Below are positions 1 through 5,100 of a stretch of DNA of 5,100 nucleotides, one piece after another. Every line of letters starts with the position of its first letter. Within the stretch, counting starts at the first letter, position 1. Under the pieces are notes generated by a model, which ran no database searches, was not told the DNA's origin, and worked only from the letters and a program-made list of their open reading frames with translations. The stretch lies in NCBI GenBank assembly GCA_036796255.1, contig DAIRDH010000129.1, positions 1 to 5,100 of the forward strand. The letters are read 5' to 3'. Origin of the DNA: T3Sed10-241 sp036796255 (GTDB lineage: Bacteria > Bacteroidota > Bacteroidia > Flavobacteriales_D > Cryomorphaceae). The position numbers were made by a program, and so were the translations under genes.

Positions 1-134
1 CTTGCTTATTGCTACAGCGGCAAAGGCAGGCGCGTCCTACCGCTAAAGCAGCATGCAAGCATCCGCGTTCTAACCAGTATAGACTTAAGCTCCCCAGCCC
101 CGTTTCCCAGCCTGGTCCCAAAGCACCATGCACA
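1..134. other. left-edge stretch without a supported gene
   Basis: These bases follow the stop codon of the J-domain gene and run to the window edge. On the minus strand, all short frames either stop soon or read as Gly/Cys/Arg/Leu-rich strings that do not resemble a protein. A GC-rich hairpin lies at 25..41: on the minus strand it is a 6-pair stem (one G-U pair) with a 5-base loop, followed by only three T residues, so it is at best a weak terminator. CCCAGCC occurs twice (93..99 and 106..112, plus strand). No tRNA cloverleaf could be built. The region may be plain 3' intergenic DNA or part of a feature cut by the edge. Confidence 0.5.
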
Positions 135-671
135 TCACACAGTTCGCTTGAAGTACCATACCCCATAGAGGAAGCTGAATCCAATAAGCATGGGTATGGC
201 GTGAAATTCGGGGGTGTCGCCTTTGATGGTAACGCGACTCATTTCAGAGAAATAACCGAATACCGGGGCAAGGATCATCACAAATCCGGTGAGCACAGCC
301 ACATAATCGAATACACTGTTTACCACGGCGGCGGTGCGGTAAATGGGCGAGCGTGCAAACTTTTCAAAAGGCATGTCGGCGTGGCGGCTGGCGCGGGCGC
401 GGGCATCCTGGGCCATGTGCACTTTGCGCAGGTCAGAGGTCTTGTTTTGGTAGCGGCGCCAGGCTTCGCGGATGTACTCTTCGCGCTTGAGCAGCAGTTC
501 ATAGGCCTGGTTCACCTCGATGAATTTTTCGCGGGTGTCGGGATCACCACTCCGGTCGGGGTGGTACAACTTTGCGAGACGGCGGTAAGCAGATTTTATG
601 GCAGCGTCGTCAGAGTTGGGTGGCAGACCTAACTTGGCATAATAGGGTTCAAAAAAGCGCAATTTACTCAC
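135..671 (-). CDS. membrane-anchored J-domain (DnaJ-like) protein
   Basis: This 178-residue protein has an N-terminal J domain (about residues 8-66) with the HPD motif at 37-39, which in this family stimulates the ATPase of a DnaK/Hsp70 partner. A basic, probably helical linker (about 65-110, rich in Arg and Lys) leads to two hydrophobic segments, about 113-140 and 157-174, that look like a membrane hairpin near the C-terminus. There is no G/F-rich region, no CxxCxGxG zinc repeats and no C-terminal substrate-binding domain, so it is not the general chaperone DnaJ. It is more likely a specialised, membrane-tethered co-chaperone with its J domain in the cytoplasm. The start is GTG. The frame is closed by a TAA 10 codons upstream with no ATG between, and the J domain begins at once, so GTG is the best choice. 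It lies 134 bases downstream of rimO and may have its own promoter. The client and precise role are unknown. Confidence 0.85.
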   Translation of the reverse strand: MSKLRFFEPYYAKLGLPPNSDDAAIKSAYRRLAKLYHPDRSGDPDTREKFIEVNQAYELLLKREEYIREAWRRYQNKTSDLRKVHMAQDARARASRHADMPFEKFARSPIYRTAAVVNSVFDYVAVLTGFVMILAPVFGYFSEMSRVTIKGDTPEFHAIPMLIGFSFLYGVWYFKRTV

Positions 672-680
672 TGCTGCGTG

Positions 681-696
681 TTGTGTATTTGCACAA
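681..696 (-). other. small hairpin just before the J-domain gene start
   Basis: On the minus strand TTGTG and CACAA pair perfectly around a 6-base loop, ending 9 bases before the GTG start codon. It could slow or regulate initiation, or be an operator half-site pair, but a 5-pair stem can easily arise by chance. Confidence 0.25.
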
Positions 697-747
697 GCCC
701 ATTACTTACGCAAACACCACCCGGGGGTTCAGGTCAAGAGGGGCCAA

Positions 748-781
748 CAAAGGTTTGAGGCAATTAAGCTACGTATTCAAA
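748..781 (-). promoter_or_regulatory. candidate promoter for the J-domain gene
   Basis: The 134-base gap between rimO and the J-domain gene holds AACCTTTG at 748..755 on the minus strand, seven of eight matches if the two n positions of TAnnTTTG (the Bacteroidetes -7 element) are counted as matches. TTTG at 778..781 lies 22 bases upstream and would serve as the -33 element. This places a start site roughly 70 bases before the coding region. The first T of the -7 element is A here. No convincing intrinsic terminator was found after rimO, so read-through from rimO is equally possible. Confidence 0.3.
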
Positions 782-805
782 CGCAATCTCGGTACGTTTC
801 GTGCT

Positions 806-2119
806 TTAACTTACCAACTTGCCGTGCAAATCATAAGGATCGGCTTCGGTGATGGTCACTTCCGCAAAATCGCCTATGCGCGCATATCCCGATTCCTTGG
901 GGATGATCACTTCATTGTCGACCTCGGGCGAATCGGCTTCGGTGCGGCCGATGTAGGTTCCGCCCTCTACCCTGTCGATCATCACCTTGAGCTGTTTGCC
1001 AACTTTAGATTGGTTCACCTCGTGCGAAATGCCCGACTGCACTTCCATGATGGCCTCTGCGCGGGCTGTTTTGACTTCAGCGGGCACGTCGTCGTCAAAC
1101 TTAAAGGCGTGGGTGTCTTCCTCGTGGCTGTAAGTGAAGACTCCAAGGCGGTCAAAGCGCATTTCCTGTACCCAGTCGAGCATTTCCTGCTGGTCGCTTT
1201 CGCTCTCGCCGGGATAGCCAGATATGAGTGTGGTGCGCACCGCAATGCCGGGCACGCGCTCGCGGATGTTGTGGATGAGTTCGGTGGTTTTCTCTCTCGT
1301 GATGCCGCGGCGCATGGCTTTGAGCATACGCGTGCTGGCGTGCTGCAGCGGTATGTCGAGGTAGTTGCAAATGTTGTCGCGTTCGCGCATCACATCTAGC
1401 ACGTCCATGGGGAAGCCACTCGGAAATGCGTAATGCAGGCGAATCCAGTCTATGCCTTCTACCTCTGACAATTTCTCGAGGAGGCGCGCAAGCTCGCGCT
1501 TTTTGTAGAGGTCGAGTCCGTAATAGGTCAGGTCCTGGGCAATGAGAATGAGCTCTTTGGTTCCTTTTGCCGCAAGGCCCTTAGCGCGCTCTACCAGTAC
1601 TTCGATGGGCGTGCTCAGGTGCTTGCCCCGCATGAGGGGTATGGCGCAGAAACTGCAGGGACGGTCGCATCCCTCGGCGATTTTGAAATAGGCGTAATGC
1701 ACTGGCGTGGTGAGCAGGCGCTCGCCCACGAGTTCGTGCTTGTAATCGGCTTTGAGGGTTTTGAGCAGGCGGGGCAGGTCGCGGGTGCCGAAATAGGCGT
1801 CCACATCGGGAATTTCTTTCTCCAGATCGGGCTTGTAGCGCTCGCTGAGGCAACCTGTTACGTATACTTTTTCCACAAGTCCGCGCTCTTTGGCATCGGC
1901 CCACTGCAGGATGGTGTCAATGCTCTCCTGCTTGGCGTTCTCAATAAATCCGCAGGTGTTTATGATGACAATTCCGGCATCGCCGCTGTCACTTTCGTGC
2001 ACCACGTCGTATTTATTTGCCTTGAGTTGGGCCATCATCACTTCACTGTCGTAAATATTCTTGGAGCAGCCCAAGGTGATTACATTTACCTTGTTCTTCT
2101 TTAATGTCTTCGTTTTCAT
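806..2119 (-). CDS. rimO: ribosomal protein bS12 methylthiotransferase RimO
   Basis: RimO is a cytoplasmic radical-SAM enzyme that adds a methylthio group to a conserved aspartate of ribosomal protein bS12. The 437 residues fit the family. The N-terminal UPF0004 domain carries the three cysteines for the auxiliary iron-sulfur cluster: C18 (TLGCSKN), C56 (NTCGF) and C90 (TGCL). The radical-SAM CxxxCxxC motif is at C151, C155 and C158, followed by P-LMRGKH-S at about 161-169. A C-terminal TRAM domain (about 373-437) closes the protein. RimO is preferred to the related tRNA enzyme MiaB because of TLGCSKN in place of the usual MiaB GCQMN, together with the MRGKH and QDLTYYG motifs. Its ATG overlaps the ftsY TGA as ATGA, a 4-base overlap that implies translational coupling. 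AAGGA (2126..2130) lies 6 bases before the start, inside the end of ftsY. No key residue is missing. Confidence 0.97.
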   Translation of the reverse strand: MKTKTLKKNKVNVITLGCSKNIYDSEVMMAQLKANKYDVVHESDSGDAGIVIINTCGFIENAKQESIDTILQWADAKERGLVEKVYVTGCLSERYKPDLEKEIPDVDAYFGTRDLPRLLKTLKADYKHELVGERLLTTPVHYAYFKIAEGCDRPCSFCAIPLMRGKHLSTPIEVLVERAKGLAAKGTKELILIAQDLTYYGLDLYKKRELARLLEKLSEVEGIDWIRLHYAFPSGFPMDVLDVMRERDNICNYLDIPLQHASTRMLKAMRRGITREKTTELIHNIRERVPGIAVRTTLISGYPGESESDQQEMLDWVQEMRFDRLGVFTYSHEEDTHAFKFDDDVPAEVKTARAEAIMEVQSGISHEVNQSKVGKQLKVMIDRVEGGTYIGRTEADSPEVDNEVIIPKESGYARIGDFAEVTITEADPYDLHGKLVS

Positions 2120-3078
2120 ACCTTTTCCTTGCTAAATAGGGAATCTACAAACTCGTGCTTGTTGAACACTTGCAAGTGCTCCATCCCCTCACCTACCCCA
2201 ATGTACTTCACGGGTATTTTAAACTCATCTGAAATGCCAATCACGACGCCGCCTTTGGCTGTGCCGTCTATTTTCGTAAGCGCAAGCGCGGTAACCTCTG
2301 TGGCTTTGGTAAACTGCCTGGCCTGCTCCACCGCATTTTGGCCGGTAGAGCCATCGAGCACAAGCAGTACTTCGTGTGGGGCTCCGTCGACCACCTTGTC
2401 CATGACGCGGCGTATTTTGGTCAACTCGTTCATCAGGTTCACCTTGTTGTGCAGGCGGCCTGCGGTATCGATGAGCACCACATCCACATCCTGCTTCACC
2501 GCCGACTGCAGCGTATCGAAAGCCACCGAAGCCGGATCGGCACCCATACCCTGCTGAACAATGGGCACTTCGGCCCGCTCAGACCATATGCGCAGCTGGT
2601 CGACTGCGGCAGCGCGGAAGGTATCGGCTGCACCGAGCATTACCTTCTTGCCCGCTTTCTTGAACTGGTAGGCGAGCTTGCCGATGGTGGTGGTTTTGCC
2701 CACGCCATTCACACCCACCACCATGATCACGTAAGGCTTGTGGCCGGCGGGTATGGTGAATTCGGTGGCATCGCCTGAGTTGCTCTCGTCGAGCAGGCCG
2801 GCGATCTCTTCTTTCAATATCCTGTTGAGTTCGTCGGTACCGAGGTACTTGTCTTTGGCAACGCGGGCTTCGATGCGCTCAATGATACGGATGGTGGTAT
2901 TGACGCCGACATCAGAGGATATGAGAATTTCTTCGAGGCTGTCGAGCACTTCATCGTCCACTTTCGACTTGCCGGCAATTGCTTTGCTGAGCTTGCCAAA
3001 TACGCTGGTTTTGGTTTTCTCAAGCCCGGCGTCGAGTTTCTCTTTTTTGTCGCGCGAAAAGAAGTTCAGGATTCCCAT
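2116..3078 (-). CDS. ftsY: signal recognition particle receptor FtsY
   Basis: FtsY is the SRP receptor GTPase. At the inner face of the membrane it pairs with Ffh to hand translating ribosomes to the Sec translocon. The 320 residues comprise the N helical bundle (about 20-100) and the G domain with all expected motifs: P-loop GVNGVGKTT at 122-130, DTFRAAA at 152-158, DTAGR at 204-208, TKIDG at 268-272 and GVGEG at 294-298. The long acidic A domain of the E. coli protein is absent. Instead the protein begins with a short amphipathic stretch rich in Phe, Lys and Arg (about residues 1-15) that could touch the membrane, as in many compact FtsY proteins. The ATG is well placed, since that stretch is typical of the N-terminus of short FtsY proteins. 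It is the first gene after the ribosomal-operon terminator and overlaps rimO by 4 bases, so the two are probably one transcript. The upstream leader has no Shine-Dalgarno sequence. Confidence 0.98.
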   Translation of the reverse strand: MGILNFFSRDKKEKLDAGLEKTKTSVFGKLSKAIAGKSKVDDEVLDSLEEILISSDVGVNTTIRIIERIEARVAKDKYLGTDELNRILKEEIAGLLDESNSGDATEFTIPAGHKPYVIMVVGVNGVGKTTTIGKLAYQFKKAGKKVMLGAADTFRAAAVDQLRIWSERAEVPIVQQGMGADPASVAFDTLQSAVKQDVDVVLIDTAGRLHNKVNLMNELTKIRRVMDKVVDGAPHEVLLVLDGSTGQNAVEQARQFTKATEVTALALTKIDGTAKGGVVIGISDEFKIPVKYIGVGEGMEHLQVFNKHEFVDSLFSKEKV

Positions 3079-3094
3079 GGTGGTTGATTAAAAC

Positions 3095-3130
3095 GAAAAA
3101 AGGCCTTTTCCAAAGGTCGGAAAAAGCCTT
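3095..3130 (-). terminator. intrinsic terminator of the rpmB-rpmG-DUF4295 operon
   Basis: Read on the minus strand, AAGGCTTTTTCC (3119..3130) pairs with GGAAAAGGCCTT (3100..3111). The 12-pair stem has one G-U pair and a 7-base loop. The base of the stem runs into a T tract (CCTTTTTTCG, down to 3095). This is a textbook rho-independent terminator about 20 bases after the DUF4295 stop codon. On the plus strand the hairpin is followed by A residues, so it works in one direction only. It separates the ribosomal-protein genes from ftsY. Confidence 0.9.
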
Positions 3131-3143
3131 AAAAATATCGCAA
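3111..3143 (-). promoter_or_regulatory. possible ftsY promoter overlapping the terminator
   Basis: The minus strand shows GACCTTTG at 3111..3118, which differs from the Bacteroidetes -7 element TAnnTTTG only at its first base. TTG at 3141..3143 lies 22 bases upstream as a possible -33 element. The -7 candidate occupies the loop of the terminator hairpin. A start a few bases downstream would give ftsY a leader of roughly 25-30 bases. The alternative is that ftsY depends on read-through past the terminator. Confidence 0.3.
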
Positions 3144-3145
3144 GC

Positions 3146-3160
3146 CGGAATTATTTTCCG
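3146..3160 (-). other. hairpin spanning the DUF4295 stop codon
   Basis: On the minus strand CGGAA and TTCCG form a perfect 5-pair stem around the loop AATAA. The stop codon TAA fills the last three bases of the loop. The downstream arm belongs to an 11-base sequence that also follows the rpmB stop codon (see the hairpin at 3517..3532). Confidence 0.4.
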
Positions 3161-3309
3161 TCTTTGAACCAGTCACCTACTTTGTCGTTGGTGACGATTT
3201 CTTCTTTAAATGAGTACGAACCTGTAACCGGTGACTTCACCATTTTGATCACTTTGGTGTGGTTCTTACCGGAACCGGTCTGTAGGGTTGCTACCGTCTT
3301 CTTAGCCAT
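3151..3309 (-). CDS. DUF4295 small basic protein, probable ribosomal protein
   Basis: This 52-residue gene starts at ATG 3309 (protein begins MAKKTVATLQTGSGKNHTK) and ends at TAA 3151..3153. The product is small and Lys-rich, with IKMVKSPVTGSYSFKEEIV in the middle (residues 21-39) and an acidic/Trp tail (NDKVGDWFKDGK). This matches my memory of the Bacteroidetes-specific DUF4295 family, which sits after rpmB-rpmG in many genomes. It lies 7 bases after the rpmG stop and is followed by the operon terminator, so it is co-transcribed with two large-subunit proteins. The basic composition and position suggest a ribosomal protein. From memory, a new Bacteroidetes protein named bL38 was found in the Flavobacterium johnsoniae ribosome structure, and this gene may correspond to it, but I cannot confirm that here. 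There are no transmembrane segments, signal peptide or zinc cysteines. Confidence 0.9.
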   Translation of the reverse strand: MAKKTVATLQTGSGKNHTKVIKMVKSPVTGSYSFKEEIVTNDKVGDWFKDGK

Positions 3310-3316
3310 GGTTCAA

Positions 3317-3499
3317 TTATTTTATCTCCCTGTGCACAGTCATGCGCTTGAGGATGGGGTTATATTTCTTCAATTCGAGACGCTCGGAAGTGTTCTTCCT
3401 GTTCTTTTTGGTAATGTAGCGCGAAGTACCGGGCTGACCTGACTCGCGGTGCTCGGTGCACTCCATAATTACCTGAACTCTATTTCCTTTCTTTGCCAT
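3317..3499 (-). CDS. rpmG: 50S ribosomal protein bL33
   Basis: bL33 is a small protein of the large ribosomal subunit, located near the tRNA exit site. The 60 residues show the family core: SRYITKKNRKNT, then SERLELKKYNPILKR, then a VHREIK tail. Only one cysteine is present (C14), so the paired CxxC motifs of the zinc-binding form are lacking and this is the zinc-free (C-minus) type. It is slightly longer than the E. coli protein because of an N-terminal extension and a short insertion (around EHRESGQPG), which I recall as common in Bacteroidetes. It starts 24 bases after rpmB and ends 7 bases before the DUF4295 gene, so all three are one operon. The sequence before its ATG has no Shine-Dalgarno site. 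Confidence 0.96.
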   Translation of the reverse strand: MAKKGNRVQVIMECTEHRESGQPGTSRYITKKNRKNTSERLELKKYNPILKRMTVHREIK

Positions 3500-3516
3500 T
3501 GTGGTGCGTTGTTGTA

Positions 3517-3532
3517 GCCGGAATTAACCAGC
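3517..3532 (-). other. hairpin spanning the rpmB stop codon
   Basis: On the minus strand GCTGG pairs with CCGGC (one G-U pair) around the loop TTAATT, which holds the TAA stop. The 11-base stretch TAATTCCGGCT, beginning exactly at the stop codon, is identical to the one that begins at the DUF4295 stop codon. Confidence 0.35.
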
Positions 3533-3763
3533 GTAGTATCCTTTTTCTTTGGCGCGCTTTAAGGCTTCGTCGATACCAATTTTATTGACGGTGCGCAAGG
3601 CTGCAGTAGAAATGGTGAGGTTAACCCACGCATCGGTACCGGCCAGGTAAAATTTCTTTTTGATGAGGTTTGGGTAAAAGCGGCGTTTGGTTTTGCGGTT
3701 TGAGTGCGAAACGTTGTTACCAACCATTACTTTCTTTCCTGTAAGCTGACAAACTCGTGACAT
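3524..3763 (-). CDS. rpmB: 50S ribosomal protein bL28
   Basis: bL28 is a structural protein of the large ribosomal subunit. At 79 residues it matches the usual length. It shows the family signature from the start: SRVCQLTGKK, then the GNNVSHSNRKTKRRFYPNL segment, and a C-terminal helix with KIGIDEALKRAKEKGY. It is the first gene of the rpmB-rpmG-DUF4295 operon. Its ATG is preceded by AGGAG with a 4-base gap, unlike the other leader sequences in the window, and a candidate promoter lies about 35 bases upstream. No residues appear to be missing. A single cysteine near the N-terminus argues against zinc binding. Confidence 0.97.
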   Translation of the reverse strand: MSRVCQLTGKKVMVGNNVSHSNRKTKRRFYPNLIKKKFYLAGTDAWVNLTISTAALRTVNKIGIDEALKRAKEKGYYAG

Positions 3764-3767
3764 TGTT

Positions 3768-3772
3768 CTCCT
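3768..3772 (-). promoter_or_regulatory. Shine-Dalgarno-like site before rpmB
   Basis: AGGAG on the minus strand ends 4 bases before the rpmB ATG (spacer AACA). It is the only clear purine-rich match to the anti-Shine-Dalgarno sequence in an untranslated leader here; cinA, rpmG, DUF4295, ftsY and the J-domain gene have none. The spacer is somewhat short for an ideal site. Confidence 0.45.
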
Positions 3773-3796
3773 ATTAGGGGTAGTAAAAAAGTGGGT

Positions 3797-3829
3797 GCAA
3801 ATTACGGCATTATATTTCGATTATTCAAA
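3797..3829 (-). promoter_or_regulatory. candidate promoter of the rpmB operon
   Basis: In the gap between cinA and rpmB the minus strand carries TAATTTGC at 3797..3804, resembling the Bacteroidetes -7 element TAnnTTTG with one base fewer between TA and TTTG. TTTG at 3826..3829, inside the last codons of cinA, lies 21 bases upstream as a -33 element. The predicted start would be near 3791, leaving a leader of roughly 25-30 bases. A TATAAT hexamer at 3809..3814 is an alternative core in classical sigma-70 terms, but that type is not typical of this phylum. Confidence 0.45.
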
Positions 3830-5080
3830 CGGCTTTGAAAGAATTTCATTGCGCAGCCAATTCAGCGCCATAAGCCCTGACACCGTGATGTTTCCGCCCC
3901 TGCTTCGGCCCATATTGTGGAGCTCAGCCAGCGTTTTTTCGGAACCGGCTATGGCCATCCACACCGTACCGACGGGCTTTGCCTCGGTGCCACCGCCCGG
4001 GCCCGCCACACCCGATGTGGCAATGGCATAGGTGGTATCAAAGCGCTCGCGTGCACCCTCGGCCATGGCGCGCACCACTTGTTCGCTCACGGCGCCGTGG
4101 GTATCTATCAGTTCCTGAGGCACTCCCAGAAGATTTTGCTTGGAGGCATTGCTGTAAGCCACCATGCCACCTTTGAAATATTCAGACGAGCCCGCGATGG
4201 AAGTAAGCATATGGGCGATGTAACCACCGGTGCAGCTCTCGGCAAGGCTTAGGCTTTCACCGCGCTTTTGCAGCAAATGGCCCACTACTTCAGCGATGGT
4301 TTGCTTCTCATAACCGAAAGCATGCTGGGGCACGCGCCGCTCCAGTTCTGTGATATATTCCTGTATGCGCTCTTCAATGTGCGCGAGGTCATTGTTTCTT
4401 GCATTGCCGCTGATGCGGAGCCGCACCAATCCCGGCGAGGGCAGGTAGGCCAGCGCCAGGCCCTCATTGCGGAGGCTGCGCTCCCAGTCGCTGAGCAGGT
4501 CGGCGAGAAAGCTCTCGCCCAGGCCCAGGGTGAGCACAGTGCGGTGCACGATGTGGTCGGTTTGGAATTTTTGCTTCAGCATGTCAAAGCCGCCATCGTT
4601 CATGATGCCCTTCATTTCATAAGGCACGCCTGGCATGGATATCAGCACTTTTCCGTCTTTTTCAAACCACATGCCCTGGGCGGTGCCGCGTGTATTGCTC
4701 AATATGCGTGCGCCTTTCGGCAAATCGGCCTGTGCGCGGTTTACCTCCAGCACGGGCCTGCCGCGGGAGCGAAAGAAGGATTCGATGCCCAGCAGCACTT
4801 CCTCATTGCGCTCGAGGCTGGTATCAAAAAACTCTGCCAGGGTTTCTTTGGTGATATCGTCTTGTGTGGGGCCGAGGCCTCCGGTCATGAGGATGATGTC
4901 GGCCCGGCCGAAGGAGTCTACAACAGCGTCGCGTATGGCGAGGCGGGTATCGCTGATGGACACGATGCGGTTCACCTTGATGCCCAGTGGATGGAGGTTT
5001 TCGGCCAGCCATGCCGAATTGGTGTCAACGGTTTGCCCTATAAGTATTTCGTCACCGATGGTGATAATTTCAGCTTTCAT
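3821..5080 (-). CDS. cinA: CinA family protein: nucleotide pyrophosphatase and NMN deamidase domains
   Basis: At 419 residues this is a full-length, two-domain CinA, a cytoplasmic protein. The N-terminal molybdopterin-binding-like (COG1058) domain spans about 1-170, with GDEIL at 9-13 and MTGGLGPTQDD at 65-75, and in characterised relatives hydrolyses ADP-ribose. A linking region (about 175-255) follows. The C-terminal CinA/PncC domain (about 260-415) has LAESCTGG at 279-286, VAYSN at 307-311 and SGVAGPGGGTEAKPVGTVW at 356-374; in this family it deamidates nicotinamide mononucleotide to nicotinate mononucleotide for pyridine nucleotide salvage. The serine of ESCTGG is the expected nucleophile. 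The competence-induced name comes from streptococci, and nothing here points to a role in DNA uptake. It lies 57 bases upstream of rpmB with no obvious terminator between, so some read-through into the ribosomal operon is possible. The ATG at 5080 directly precedes MKAEIITIGDEIL, the normal family N-terminus. Confidence 0.96.
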   Translation of the reverse strand: MKAEIITIGDEILIGQTVDTNSAWLAENLHPLGIKVNRIVSISDTRLAIRDAVVDSFGRADIILMTGGLGPTQDDITKETLAEFFDTSLERNEEVLLGIESFFRSRGRPVLEVNRAQADLPKGARILSNTRGTAQGMWFEKDGKVLISMPGVPYEMKGIMNDGGFDMLKQKFQTDHIVHRTVLTLGLGESFLADLLSDWERSLRNEGLALAYLPSPGLVRLRISGNARNNDLAHIEERIQEYITELERRVPQHAFGYEKQTIAEVVGHLLQKRGESLSLAESCTGGYIAHMLTSIAGSSEYFKGGMVAYSNASKQNLLGVPQELIDTHGAVSEQVVRAMAEGARERFDTTYAIATSGVAGPGGGTEAKPVGTVWMAIAGSEKTLAELHNMGRSRGGNITVSGLMALNWLRNEILSKPFE

Positions 5081-5084
5081 GCGG

Positions 5085-5092
5085 TAAAATTA
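5085..5092 (-). promoter_or_regulatory. possible -7 element directly before cinA
   Basis: TAATTTTA on the minus strand matches TAnnTTTG except for the last base and ends only 4 bases before the cinA ATG. If used, transcription would start at or next to the start codon. The matching -33 element would lie outside the window, so this cannot be judged fully. Confidence 0.25.
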
Positions 5093-5100
5093 GGGAAATT

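Noticed and set aside
1..60. tRNA-like string on the minus strand (GCGCCTGCCTTTG resembles an anticodon arm of tRNA-Glu)
   Set aside because: The anticodon stem does not close, and no acceptor stem or T-loop sequence could be placed around it.
9..632. Plus-strand open frame of 207 codons
   Set aside because: It is antisense to the J-domain gene, whose HPD motif and membrane segments clearly mark the minus strand as coding. The plus translation has no recognisable domain.
721..760. GGGTTCAGGTC on the plus strand resembling a tRNA T-arm
   Set aside because: It departs from the GTTCRA core, no pairing T-stem is present, and no other tRNA arms are found nearby.
782..804. AAACG/CGTTT pairing after the rimO stop codon as a terminator
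   Set aside because: The stem has only 5 pairs, the loop is long and no T tract follows.
572..1399. Plus-strand open frame of 275 codons
   Set aside because: It is antisense to the end of rimO and the J-domain gene. It is a long open frame caused by codon bias on the opposite strand, rich in His, Phe and Val with no motif.
1619..2104. Plus-strand open frame of 161 codons
   Set aside because: It mirrors the conserved N-terminal and radical-SAM part of rimO and has no independent start signal or family resemblance.
3809..3814. Perfect TATAAT hexamer upstream of rpmB as the main promoter
   Set aside because: The primary sigma factor of Bacteroidetes is known to prefer TAnnTTTG, and no TTGACA-like -35 was seen at a suitable distance. 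It is mentioned only as an alternative.

Overview
The window reads as a chromosomal housekeeping segment from a member of the Bacteroidota (Bacteroidetes) with moderate G+C, judged by eye at about half. Four things support this assignment. The gene order is rpmB, rpmG, a DUF4295 small protein, ftsY and rimO. DUF4295 is a family known from this phylum. Most starts lack a Shine-Dalgarno sequence. Candidate promoters resemble the Bacteroidetes TAnnTTTG type. Genus cannot be read from the sequence.

All seven genes supported here lie on the minus strand and are read from right to left. From the right edge they are: cinA (3821..5080); a 57-base gap with a candidate promoter; the ribosomal cluster rpmB (bL28), rpmG (bL33) and the 52-residue DUF4295 protein (3151..3763); a strong intrinsic terminator (3095..3130); ftsY and rimO, overlapping by 4 bases (806..3078); a 134-base gap; and a short J-domain membrane protein (135..671) with a GTG start. 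The last 134 bases at the left edge hold no supported gene.

The central theme is making and targeting proteins. bL28 and bL33 are large-subunit proteins, and the DUF4295 protein is probably a phylum-specific ribosomal protein. RimO modifies ribosomal protein bS12, and FtsY is the receptor that brings signal-recognition-particle-bound ribosomes to the membrane. CinA is a separate metabolic enzyme for nucleotide (NMN) salvage or repair. The J-domain protein is probably a membrane-tethered partner of DnaK, but its specific job is unknown.

No mobile element, CRISPR array, tRNA or rRNA was seen, and I see no undescribed multi-gene system. The points most worth a second look are small: the DUF4295 gene as a ribosomal protein, a Shine-Dalgarno-like site before rpmB in a lineage that seldom uses one, matching hairpins across two stop codons in the ribosomal operon, and a possible ftsY promoter inside the upstream terminator.
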